Source: Anoxybacillus amylolyticus (GTDB lineage: Bacteria > Bacillota > Bacilli > Bacillales > Anoxybacillaceae). Taken from it: DNA of 64,000 nucleotides. How positions within the stretch are numbered: position 1 is the stretch's first letter; every line of letters starts with the position of its first letter. The translations under genes were made by a program, and so were the position numbers. The stretch is taken from positions 1,748,001 to 1,812,000 of the forward strand of contig NZ_CP015438.1 in assembly GCF_001634285.1 (NCBI RefSeq). The letters are read 5' to 3'. The notes beneath the pieces were generated by a model. It saw only the letters and a program-made list of their open reading frames with translations. It was not told the DNA's origin and ran no database searches. Positions 7,973 to 15,467 of the stretch are shown in pieces.

Positions 7973-9391
7973 ATGCGACCAAAAACGTTCGTGCAAAAAA
8001 TTTGGCTAACGATTAGCCTTGTGGTCGTTATTACCGTTTCTTTTTCTTATTTTTTATTGAATTATTTTTACAAAAACTTATACGTTGATAAAGTAGAACA
8101 AACACTAGTAGAAGAAGGAAAAAATATTGCAGCAGACTATCATGGCGGACCGATTACAGACGACTATCGCCAACAAGTGGAATGGTATAATGAAAAATCG
8201 ACAGCAGAAGTGCTGCTCGTTAATAATCCACGCGAACTAAGCGCCTGCCTTCCGTTCGAAGTAGATTACGACTCGCTTATTCATGAAGCAGATCGCGAAA
8301 CACTGTTATTAGGAAAAGTGGTCACGAAAATTGGCTACGAAAAGCGGTTTGGTCGTAAAATTATGGGCGTCGTTGTACCGCTATTAGACCATCATCGACT
8401 AGAAGGGGTGCTTTATTTGTATATCCCTCTAGCGACGATTCAAGACATGACAAAAGAAGTAGCTATCATTTGGCTACCGCTTGCAGGCTTGTTTGTCATC
8501 GTTTTAGTGATATTCGGCAAAAAAATGGCGAACCGTCTCGTCGGACCGCTAAAAGAGATGGAACAAGTCGCCTATCGTATGTCGCATGGGGAGTACGAAG
8601 CACAAATTCGGATACAAGCGGACGATGAAATCGGTCGTCTTGCGAAAGCGTTTAATATTATGGCGAAAGCGATTTATGAAGAAGATATGAGGAAACGAGA
8701 GTTTTTAGCGAACGTGTCGCATGAATTGCGCACGCCGTTAAGTTATGTAAAAGGATATAGTGAAGCGATTTTGCAAGGAATGGTAAAAACGAAAGAAGAA
8801 GAAAAAAAATACGTGAAGCTTATCCATCGTGAAGCGGGGCGAATGGAACGACTTGTGTGCGATTTGCTCGATTTAGCGCGGTTGGAAGAAAAAAGTATCC
8901 CACTGCAAAAAACATTGCTTGTCTTTTCTCAAATTGTGGAAGATACGATCGAAAAATATGAGCCGTTTCTACAAGAAAAAGCAATTACTATTACGGCAGA
9001 TTTAAATCCCGACATTATTATTGAAGGTGATGCAGACCGAATCGAACAAGTCATTCACAACCTTCTTGACAACGCCATTCGTTATACCCCGACTGGTGGG
9101 GAGATTTATGTGAAACTTACTCCGGTCGGCAACGAACGATGCCAACTTGTCATTCGCGATTCAGGAAAAGGGATTCCAAAAGACAAACTCCCGTTTCTTG
9201 GGCAACGATTTTTCCGAGTGGACGCTGCACGAACGCGGAAAGAAGGCGGTACAGGGCTAGGATTAGCCATTGTAAAGCAAATTGTGCAACTTCATCACGG
9301 AACGATTACATTTGCAAGTGAAGAAGGAAAAGGAACAGAAGTGGTCATTGACTTGCCGGTATGGAAAGAGGCTGACACGTCTTCTGAATAA
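7973..9391 (+). CDS. Membrane sensor histidine kinase with HAMP domain
   Basis: A 472-residue kinase. A membrane segment at about 12-31 is followed by an extracytoplasmic sensor region to about 163, a second membrane segment (WLPLAGLFVIVLVIF), a HAMP domain (about 185-240), HisKA with ANVSHELRTPLSYVKGY, and HATPase_c with N-box HNLLDNAIRYT, DSGKGIP and GGTGLGLAI. All catalytic boxes look intact. It is the partner of the upstream regulator. The extracytoplasmic part resembles those of YclK-type kinases only in general layout; the signal is unknown. Confidence 0.92.
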   Translation: MRPKTFVQKIWLTISLVVVITVSFSYFLLNYFYKNLYVDKVEQTLVEEGKNIAADYHGGPITDDYRQQVEWYNEKSTAEVLLVNNPRELSACLPFEVDYDSLIHEADRETLLLGKVVTKIGYEKRFGRKIMGVVVPLLDHHRLEGVLYLYIPLATIQDMTKEVAIIWLPLAGLFVIVLVIFGKKMANRLVGPLKEMEQVAYRMSHGEYEAQIRIQADDEIGRLAKAFNIMAKAIYEEDMRKREFLANVSHELRTPLSYVKGYSEAILQGMVKTKEEEKKYVKLIHREAGRMERLVCDLLDLARLEEKSIPLQKTLLVFSQIVEDTIEKYEPFLQEKAITITADLNPDIIIEGDADRIEQVIHNLLDNAIRYTPTGGEIYVKLTPVGNERCQLVIRDSGKGIPKDKLPFLGQRFFRVDAARTRKEGGTGLGLAIVKQIVQLHHGTITFASEEGKGTEVVIDLPVWKEADTSSE

Positions 9392-9399
9392 ACGTATAC

Positions 9400-9434
9400 G
9401 AAAAGAGGATGTCTTTTCTAGACATCCTCTTTCC
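9400..9434. terminator. Bidirectional terminator
   Basis: The AAAGAGGATGTC / GACATCCTCTTT stem lies between the convergent kinase and PepSY genes. Confidence 0.8.
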
Positions 9435-9435
9435 A

Positions 9436-9942
9436 TTAGACAACAAGCGATTTTCGCTTCTTTTTCGATTGGGCGCGCAAAATTTTAACGGATAAATAAA
9501 TACCTGTTCCAGTTAATACTAAAATGCTAATGGAGGCAACATCTAACATCCATTTAATATTCATATCGCCGACTTGCCCCACATGAAGCCCGCGGACAAT
9601 CGAGGCAAACTTGTTTGCTTCTTTACTAATGACGGTCCCATCTGGGGAAATCGTAACCATTGTCCCTGCATCGTCATTTAGCTTGACCATATACACTCCG
9701 TGGTTCATTACCACACTTACATCGTTCCAATCAAACGCCCCTGACTCACTTGCTTTTTTAACAGCGTCCATCATTGATAAATGTTCCCCGTGTCCACTGC
9801 TATGCTCACTATGCTGTCCATGTCCGCTTGAGCTGCCCATCAGCCACCGCTCTGTAAGTAACAACCCTGTTCCTGCTTCAATAAATAAAAAGAGCGATGT
9901 AATTAGTCCAATCCAAAGATGAACATTTCTCATTTTTCTCAT
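9436..9942 (-). CDS. PepSY-associated membrane protein with His-rich insert
   Basis: A 168-residue protein with an N-terminal membrane helix (VHLWIGLITSLFLFIEAGTG), a small PepSY-like extracytoplasmic domain and a C-terminal membrane helix near 135-155. The HxWxG start and the LHVG motif before the second helix are typical of PepSY_TM proteins. Between the first helix and PepSY lies a short Ser/Gly/His segment with six His in about 15 residues, which could bind a metal. It is transcribed alone. No function can be assigned beyond a membrane-anchored protein with possible metal or reductase links. Confidence 0.7.
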   Translation of the reverse strand: MRKMRNVHLWIGLITSLFLFIEAGTGLLLTERWLMGSSSGHGQHSEHSSGHGEHLSMMDAVKKASESGAFDWNDVSVVMNHGVYMVKLNDDAGTMVTISPDGTVISKEANKFASIVRGLHVGQVGDMNIKWMLDVASISILVLTGTGIYLSVKILRAQSKKKRKSLVV

Positions 9943-10025
9943 ATTCCCTATCCTCTCCTTCCGTTTGTTTCTCGAGGTTAATCATAAAAAAAGATGTGTG
10001 AAACAAATGAAGAGGAATTGAACAA

Positions 10026-10054
10026 TTGATGAAAGATAAAAAACCTTCTATAAT
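10026..10054 (+). promoter_or_regulatory. Sigma-A promoter of the cysteine synthase gene
   Basis: TTGATG (10026-10031), 17-nt spacer, TATAAT (10049-10054), about 35 bp before the GTG start. Confidence 0.7.
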
Positions 10055-10090
10055 TGATGGAGAGTGTTTGGATAAAGGTTGGGGATAGTT

Positions 10091-11011
10091 GTGAAACGAT
10101 ACGATTGCATTTTAGATCTCATCGGCAATACACCGGTTGTGAAATTAAACCGGATTCCAGATAAAAATGGGGCAGAAGTATATATCAAATTGGAGTCATT
10201 TAATCCAGGGGGAAGCGTCAAAGACCGTGCGGCATTTGAAATGATTCGCCAAGCGGAAGAGGCAGGAAAAATTACGCCAGGGAAAAGCACGATCATTGAG
10301 CCGACATCCGGCAATACGGGAATTGGGTTGGCGATGGTGTGCGCAGCGAAAGGATATCGTTGCATTATTACAATGCCGGATAATGCAACAATGGAGCGGG
10401 TAAAAATTTTAAAAGCATATGGGGCGGAAGTGCGCCTCACTCCTGCTTCATTAAGGATGCAAGGGGCAATTGAAGAGGCAAAGCGGCTAGCCGCAGAAAT
10501 TTCGGATAGCTTTATCCCAATGCAGTTTGAAAATGATGCAAACCCTAATGCGCACCGTCATAGTACAGCAAAAGAAATTCTAGCCGCATTTGACGGGAAA
10601 CTAGATGCGTTTGTGTTAACTGCTGGAACAGGTGGAACGGTCACCGGCACTGGGGAAGTGTTAAAACAACACCTTCCACATTTGCGCATTTATGTTGTAG
10701 AGCCATTTGGTTCCCCAGTGTTGTCCGGCGGACAGCCAGGATCACATAAAATTCCTGGTACAGGTCCAGGTTTTGTCCCGAAAATTTTGAACCGCGACAT
10801 TTTCGACGAGATTTTGCTGATTAAAGATGAAGATGCCCAAACGATGGCGCGTCGTTTGGCAAGCGAAGAGGGAATTTTTGTCGGCGCTTCCGCCGGGGCG
10901 GCCGCCTATTACGCCGTACAAATCGCTAAGCAAATGCCGCCTTCTTCCCGCGTCCTTTGCATGGCTCCGGATACAGGTGAACGTTATTTGTCGTCTGATT
11001 TATTTGAGTAA
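10091..11011 (+). CDS. Cysteine synthase (O-acetylserine sulfhydrylase family)
   Basis: A PLP enzyme of 306 residues. The PLP lysine lies in NPGGSVKDRA (near residue 42), the substrate loop in TSGNTGIGLA, the phosphate-binding loop in GTGGTVTGTG, and the end motif is PDTGERYLS. These are hallmarks of CysK/CysM-type enzymes making cysteine from O-acetylserine and sulfide. A TTG at 10079 is in frame, but the GTG at 10091 has GGTTGGGG upstream and starts at the usual family N-terminus. It is a stand-alone gene. It may be a second paralogue (YtkP-like) rather than the main CysK. Confidence 0.9.
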   Translation: MKRYDCILDLIGNTPVVKLNRIPDKNGAEVYIKLESFNPGGSVKDRAAFEMIRQAEEAGKITPGKSTIIEPTSGNTGIGLAMVCAAKGYRCIITMPDNATMERVKILKAYGAEVRLTPASLRMQGAIEEAKRLAAEISDSFIPMQFENDANPNAHRHSTAKEILAAFDGKLDAFVLTAGTGGTVTGTGEVLKQHLPHLRIYVVEPFGSPVLSGGQPGSHKIPGTGPGFVPKILNRDIFDEILLIKDEDAQTMARRLASEEGIFVGASAGAAAYYAVQIAKQMPPSSRVLCMAPDTGERYLSSDLFE

Positions 11012-11068
11012 TTCGTTCATGAGTGTTCATTATCCATTATTTTACTTAAAAAGTCAGAGTCGTATGGC

Positions 11069-11128
11069 ATGTCTAGTCGGCAAGCGGAGCTTAGCCGACT
11101 TCGGCAGAAAAGCTAGGAATAGAGACAT
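11069..11128. other. Nested hairpin of unknown role
   Basis: An outer pair ATGTCT (11069-11074) / AGACAT (11123-11128) encloses AGTCGGC (11075-11081) / GCCGACT (11094-11100). It lies between cysteine synthase and the next terminator. There is no T-run, so it is not a simple terminator. It could be a small structured RNA or a 3' UTR element. Confidence 0.35.
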
Positions 11129-11174
11129 CCAAATAGGCTTTTATTGGTTAATCAACATGTCTGTCAGTAGTTGA

Positions 11175-11206
11175 AAAAATGCACGAAGCTTCGTGCATTT
11201 TTGTTC
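11175..11206. terminator. Terminator downstream of cysteine synthase
   Basis: AAAATGCACGAAG pairs with CTTCGTGCATTTT in a perfect 26-bp palindrome, followed by T's. Confidence 0.7.
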
Positions 11207-11227
11207 ATTTGGAGGATAGGTGAGGAG

Positions 11228-11583
11228 CATGTGACAAAAGAAAAATACTACAACAAATTCTCGAAGGAAAAATGAACATATCACTTATTGGCATACGATT
11301 CCGGAACGAAAAAACAGAACCCGTCTCGTTTTCATCACCCCATCATCCGCGCTTAAAGTAAGCGGAACGTCGAACCATTTTATTTTGACGGAGACTACTG
11401 TCTTGTCCGAAAACTGGTGTATCCGTTGAACGTCTGTCACGGTAACTATCGGCTTGGCGACTTCTACGACGTTCATCGTCTATGGCAACCGCCGCCTCTT
11501 TCTCGCCCGCTGCCAAGCAAAGGACATGAGGTGGGCGACCTTTTCTTTTTTCATACGGAAACGACCGGTTTATTCGGAAAATA
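11228..11583 (+). pseudogene. yprB: Decayed N-terminal remnant of yprB (mrfB)
   Basis: After a GGAGG-like site there is no intact frame. From 11370 one frame reads PFYFDGDYCLVRK, LVYPLNVCHGNYRLGDF and then GDLFFFHTETTGLFGK before a stop at 11581-11583. The last motif matches the exonuclease box FFDTETTG of YprB-type RNase H-fold proteins, with the catalytic Asp replaced by His. A stop (about 11354) and a frame change separate it from the likely start. In B. subtilis, yprA-yprB lie immediately upstream of cotD-ypsA, exactly as here. The rest of yprB and any yprA are missing. YprA/YprB are the MrfA/MrfB mitomycin repair factors of B. subtilis. Confidence 0.7.
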
Positions 11584-11723
11584 ACGCAATAATTTCCTAG
11601 GCAAGCGCAAAAAACGACAGAAAATAAAGAAAATTTCTTTTTTCTAGCGCGAATCTTGTAGAAAAAACAGAGAATGTGTACAATTATGTGTTGTGAATAG
11701 AACGTAGAACGGGGAGACGAGCC

Positions 11724-11807
11724 GTGAAAAGCATGTATAAAAAAATTTTGTATTTGTTTTTTGTCGTTGTTGGCTTAACGATGGTGTTGTTTACAAATTT
11801 AACGTAA
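11724..11807 (+). CDS. Possible 27-residue membrane peptide
   Basis: A short frame with a GTG start and GGGGAG about 7 nt upstream. The product (lysine-rich start KSMYKKILYL, then FFVVVGLTMVLF) would be a single membrane helix. TACAAT near 11678 with TTGTAG 17 nt before it could be a weak promoter. It lies between the yprB relic and cotD, so it could also be debris. I do not recognise it. Confidence 0.4.
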   Translation: MKSMYKKILYLFFVVVGLTMVLFTNLT

Positions 11808-11839
11808 GAAATCGGCGGAAAATAGGTCTTTGTACTAGT

Positions 11840-11867
11840 ACGAGTCCGCTCCTTTCATCATAGGCTA
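11840..11867 (+). promoter_or_regulatory. Sigma-K promoter of cotD
   Basis: AC at 11840-11841, 17-nt spacer, then CATAGGCTA at 11859-11867, matching the sigma-K pattern AC-N17-CATANNNTA. It is about 40 bp upstream of cotD, a late mother-cell coat gene that depends on sigma-K in B. subtilis. Confidence 0.75.
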
Positions 11868-11907
11868 ATATTGTCAAAACAGCATATGACAGAAAGGAGA
11901 AATGACG

Positions 11908-12138
11908 ATGTTTCGACCACATGTTATGCCACCGATTGTTCACCCAACGAAATGTTGCGTTCAACATCATTTCCAAGCAACGGTGGTGCCGCATATTCAT
12001 CCGTCCCATACGACGCATGTGAACCATCATCTGTATCAGCACCAGCACTATTTTCCGCATACGGAATCGGTGGTAAATGAAGTAGCGAACCAACAATTTT
12101 GTTGTGGCGGTCCAACACCAATGCCATGGGGGTATTAA
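11908..12138 (+). CDS. cotD: Spore coat protein CotD
   Basis: A 76-residue protein very rich in His (about 14), with Cys pairs near the start (TKCCVQHH) and the end (QQFCCGG), the pattern of CotD inner-coat proteins. The proline-rich start RPHVMPPIVHPT is also typical. AAAGGAG at 11893-11899 fits the ATG at 11908 better than the one at 11902. A sigma-K promoter precedes it. The position directly before ypsA matches B. subtilis. It would be deposited on the forespore by the mother cell. Confidence 0.9.
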   Translation: MFRPHVMPPIVHPTKCCVQHHFQATVVPHIHPSHTTHVNHHLYQHQHYFPHTESVVNEVANQQFCCGGPTPMPWGY

Positions 12139-12144
12139 TCTTAG

Positions 12145-12174
12145 ACAGGAACTGAGTATTCAGTTCCTGTTTTC
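12145..12174 (+). terminator. Terminator of cotD
   Basis: ACAGGAACTGA / TCAGTTCCTGT followed by TTTT. Confidence 0.8.
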
Positions 12175-12192
12175 CTATCAAGGAGGAAAAAA

Positions 12193-12738
12193 ATGAAAGT
12201 AATAGCGGTAACCGGCTACAAGCCACACGAACTAAGCATTTGTTCCAACGACCATCTGGCGGTCGGATACATCAAAAAGGCGATAGCCAGACGACTGCTG
12301 GCGCTAGCGGAAGAAGGGTTGGAATGGGTAATCATCAGCGGACAGCTAGGGATAGAATTATGGGCGGCCGAAGTAGTATATGAAATGCAGGAAATATATC
12401 CACACTTACAGCTAGCGATATTAGCGCCATTTTTGCAGCAGGAAGAAAGGTGGAATGAAAAAAATCGCGAATATTATGATTGGATCGTTTCTCAAGCAGA
12501 CTTTTTTGACTATATTACGAAACGCCCGTACGAAAACCCTGTACAGTTTCGCTTGAAAAACGAATTTATTTTAGCAAAAAGCGACGGCTTATTAGTCGTT
12601 TACGACGAAGAAAAAGAAGGGACGCCGAAATTTATCGTAGAGATGGCAAAGAAAAAAGAGAATTATCCTATGATGTCGATTACGTTTTCTGATATACAAA
12701 CCATCATTGAAGAAGAGGAATGGGAAATTGACAATTGA
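12193..12738 (+). CDS. ypsA: YpsA family protein (SLOG fold, DUF1273)
   Basis: A 181-residue protein of usual YpsA length. The start [14 protein letters not shown] and the glycine loop [14 protein letters not shown] form the Rossmann-like nucleotide-binding core of the SLOG superfamily. The gene lies immediately upstream of gpsB, as in B. subtilis, where YpsA has been linked to cell division and oxidative stress. The ligand is not established. An AAGGAGG site is 9 nt upstream. Confidence 0.92.
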   Translation: MKVIAVTGYKPHELSICSNDHLAVGYIKKAIARRLLALAEEGLEWVIISGQLGIELWAAEVVYEMQEIYPHLQLAILAPFLQQEERWNEKNREYYDWIVSQADFFDYITKRPYENPVQFRLKNEFILAKSDGLLVVYDEEKEGTPKFIVEMAKKKENYPMMSITFSDIQTIIEEEEWEIDN

Positions 12739-12786
12739 GGGACTTTTTGAAAAAATAAAAAGAAAGAGCAACGGAGGGAGACGATG

Positions 12787-13083
12787 ATGTTAGCAGGTCG
12801 TGTGAAATTAACGGCGAAAGACATTTTAGAAAAAGAATTTAAAGTCAGTATGCGCGGCTATAATCAAGATGAAGTCGATCAATTTTTAGACACCATTATT
12901 AAAGATTACGAAGCGTTCCATCAAGAAATGGAGGAATTGCAACAGGAAAATATGCGATTGAAACGCCAAGTAGAGGAACTTCAGAAGCGCCAGTCGATGC
13001 CGGCAGGAACGACGAACTTTGATATTTTACAACGGCTGTCCAACCTAGAAAAACATGTGTTTGGAAACAAGTTGTACGAATAA
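12787..13083 (+). CDS. gpsB: Cell division/morphogenesis protein GpsB
   Basis: A 98-residue DivIVA-like protein. The N-terminal lipid-binding domain [19 protein letters not shown] is followed by [13 protein letters not shown], a coiled coil with many Glu/Gln (about 35-65), and the C-terminal [17 protein letters not shown] that trimerises the protein. It shuttles between septum and sidewall and binds penicillin-binding proteins. Two ATG codons (12784, 12787) follow GGAGGGAG; the second gives the family start MLA. It lies between ypsA and rnpB as in B. subtilis. Confidence 0.97.
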   Translation: MLAGRVKLTAKDILEKEFKVSMRGYNQDEVDQFLDTIIKDYEAFHQEMEELQQENMRLKRQVEELQKRQSMPAGTTNFDILQRLSNLEKHVFGNKLYE

Positions 13084-13107
13084 TGTACATACGCGAAAAA
13101 TTTCCCA

Positions 13108-13136
13108 TTGCAGTGCTCGGCAAAATCGACTATACT
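13108..13136 (+). promoter_or_regulatory. Promoter of rnpB
   Basis: TTGCAG (13108-13113), 17-nt spacer, TATACT (13131-13136). Predicted start near 13143, about 9 nt before the P1 stem. Confidence 0.7.
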
Positions 13137-13151
13137 ACATGATGCAACGGT

Positions 13152-13560
13152 ATTAATAATGTTCGGGTAATCGCTGCGGTCTATGAACCGTAGAGGAAAG
13201 TCCATGCTCGCACGGTGCTGAGATGCCCGTAGTGTTCGTGCCTAGCGAATCCATAAGCTAGGGCAGTCTGGCTAAAGGCTGGGCTGACGGCGGGGAAAGA
13301 ACCTACGTCCGCTGGATATGGTTCAAATACCCTGAAAGTGCCACAGTGACGGAGCTCTAAAGGAAACTTTAGAGGTGGAACGCGGTAAACCCCACGAGCG
13401 AGAAACCCAAATGATGGTAGGGGCACCTTCCCAAAGGAAATGAACGGAGGGAAGGACAGATGACTATTCATCTGTAGATAGATGATTACCACCGGAGTAC
13501 GAGGCGACAAGCCGCTTGTAGTACGAAGGGACAAAACATGGCTTACAGAACATTATTAAT
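13152..13560 (+). ncRNA. rnpB: RNase P RNA, Bacillus (B) type
   Basis: The ends ATTAATAATGTTC (13152-13164) and GAACATTATTAAT (13548-13560) form P1. Inside lie the conserved GGGTAATCGCTGCGG and GAGGAAAGTCCATGCTCGCAC at the 5' side, GGCTGACGGCGGG, the GCGGTAAACCCCACGAGCGA segment, and ACCACCGGAGTACGAGGCG-type sequence near the 3' end. The region with GGGGCACCTTCCC is consistent with the B-type elements P5.1/P15.1. It is the catalytic RNA that matures tRNA 5' ends. It lies downstream of gpsB, as in B. subtilis. Confidence 0.96.
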
Positions 13561-13568
13561 GCCGCAAG

Positions 13569-13597
13569 GGACTCTCGGGCTGAGAGTCTTTTTTTTG
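13569..13597 (+). terminator. Terminator of rnpB
   Basis: GACTCTC / GAGAGTC stem with eight T's. Confidence 0.85.
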
Positions 13598-13751
13598 TCA
13601 AAAACATGTCACAAAATATCACTTGAATCAACGATATAACAAATAGTATAAAAATGATATAATCATGATATTCACTATTGCTTTGTTTGTAAAGCATTTT
13701 AGGAGCGACGAGGTTCCGATTTTTGAAGATGTGTTAGAGAGGGTGGGGGGT

Positions 13752-15458
13752 ATGGACAAAAGGTATGTGGAACTGTTCGAGCAAACGGCCTTTCAGAATA
13801 TTATAGAAGGGGTAATAAAAAATATAAATGATGGAATCATACTGACTAATTCTAAAGGAGATATTATATGGGTCAATCCAGCCTTTGAAATTGTAACCGG
13901 TTACAATCAAGAGGAGATTATAGGGAAAAACCCACGGATTTTGCAGTCTGGCATTCATGACCGCGAGTTTTACAAGCAGATGTGGAAGGAAATTACTGAA
14001 AAAGGATATTGGCAAGGGGAAATATGGAATAAGCGAAAAGGCGGGGAATTATATGTAGAGTGGCTGACTGTTCATGCCATTCAAGACAGCGAAGGTTTTG
14101 TGGTGAACTATTTAGCCGTTTTTTCAGATATTACCGTACAAAAAAGTCACGTTGAACAGCTGAAGAAGATGGCACATTACGATATGCTAACAGGGCTACC
14201 GAATCGCTATTTGTTTACTAAAAGGCTTAATGAGTTGATGAAAGTATCCCATCGCCACAGGAAACAGCTAGCAGTGATGTTTTTAGACTTAGACCGATTT
14301 AAATACGTGAACGATACACTTGGGCATTATGCGGGGGATTTGCTACTGCAAAAAGTAGCGATGCGTGTCAAAGGAATATTGAAAAAAAAAGATACGCTTG
14401 CCCGCTTTGGTGGAGATGAGTTTGTACTAATGATTCCTGCTATTTCCAATGATGATGAAGCTGTACAAGTGGCAAGCAGCATTATCGATGCGTTAAAAGT
14501 ACCGTTTTCTGTCAATGGTCAAGATATTTACGTTACTGCAAGCCTCGGCGTGAGTTTCTATCCTCGTGACGGAGAAGATAGCGCGTTGCTTATTCGCAAC
14601 GCCGACCGTGCGATGCATAATGCCAAACGGAAAGGAAAAAATCGCTTGGAAATATACAACCAAGACGAACATGAGAGTAATGAAGTGGATTTTGCATTGG
14701 AAAATGATCTTCATAAAGCAATCGAACGAGGAGAGTTTTCTTTACACTATCAACCTCTGCTTCATCTCCGTACGAACCAAATCATTGGTGTAGAAGCATT
14801 AATACGCTGGAACCACCCAAAGCGAGGGCTTATTTCCCCTGCTACGTTTATTCCACTCGCCGAAGAAACAGGGTTAGTCGTAGCTATTAGCGAATGGGTC
14901 ATCGAAGAAGCATGTAAACGGCTAAAACAACTGCATACCGAGTACCCGAGAATAAAAATGAATGTCAATCTTTCTACCCTTTGCTTTTTACAGCACGATC
15001 TTGTCGAAAGTCTTGAACGCCTTATTCAAAAAACAAACGTTGATCCTCGCTATTTGGAAGTGGAGCTAACGGAAAGCACGTTAATGCCGAATGCTTCGTT
15101 TGCCATTGAACGGCTTGTACAAATGAAACAACAACAAATCAAAATAGCGATTGATGATTTTGGTACAGGCTTTTCAGCGTTAAGCTACTTGCATCGCTTC
15201 CCAATCGATACATTAAAAATTGACAAAAGCTTCATTCGTAATTTATCTTCATATCGAGGAGAAGCAGCGATTGTCAAGGCGATTATTGACATGGGACGCA
15301 GTTTAAACGTATCGGTAGTAGCGGAAGGGGTCGAAACCGAAAAACAATACAAATTTTTAAAAGACCATGGCTGTGATTATGCGCAAGGGTATTATATTTC
15401 TAAGCCTCTTCCGTTTGAAGAATTACTACTATTTTTGCAAGAATGGGAGACAGAGTAG
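13752..15458 (+). CDS. PAS-GGDEF-EAL cyclic-di-GMP protein
   Basis: A 568-residue soluble protein. A PAS domain (about 15-130; NSKGDIIWVNPAFEIVTGY) is followed by GGDEF (about 145-305; intact ARFGGDEF near 216) and EAL (about 325-565; intact GVEALIRW, ELTESTLM, IDDFGTGFSALSYL, KIDKSFI and AEGVE). Both synthesis and hydrolysis of c-di-GMP are possible on motif grounds. The RxxD inhibitory site before GGDEF reads KKKD, so product inhibition may be absent. The frame runs back to 13665, but a TATAAT ends at 13663, so the ATG at 13752 after the purine tract is preferred. It stands between rnpB and ypsC, an insertion relative to B. subtilis. Confidence 0.93.
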   Translation: MDKRYVELFEQTAFQNIIEGVIKNINDGIILTNSKGDIIWVNPAFEIVTGYNQEEIIGKNPRILQSGIHDREFYKQMWKEITEKGYWQGEIWNKRKGGELYVEWLTVHAIQDSEGFVVNYLAVFSDITVQKSHVEQLKKMAHYDMLTGLPNRYLFTKRLNELMKVSHRHRKQLAVMFLDLDRFKYVNDTLGHYAGDLLLQKVAMRVKGILKKKDTLARFGGDEFVLMIPAISNDDEAVQVASSIIDALKVPFSVNGQDIYVTASLGVSFYPRDGEDSALLIRNADRAMHNAKRKGKNRLEIYNQDEHESNEVDFALENDLHKAIERGEFSLHYQPLLHLRTNQIIGVEALIRWNHPKRGLISPATFIPLAEETGLVVAISEWVIEEACKRLKQLHTEYPRIKMNVNLSTLCFLQHDLVESLERLIQKTNVDPRYLEVELTESTLMPNASFAIERLVQMKQQQIKIAIDDFGTGFSALSYLHRFPIDTLKIDKSFIRNLSSYRGEAAIVKAIIDMGRSLNVSVVAEGVETEKQYKFLKDHGCDYAQGYYISKPLPFEELLLFLQEWETE

Positions 15459-15467
15459 GAGGAATAT

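Noticed and set aside
11285-11476. Minus-strand frame of 63 codons
   Set aside because: It is the antisense of the yprB relic and has no start signals.
13665-13751. Longer N-terminus of the GGDEF-EAL protein from an ATG at 13665
   Set aside because: A TATAAT ends 1 nt before it and there is no ribosome site; the ATG at 13752 is better.
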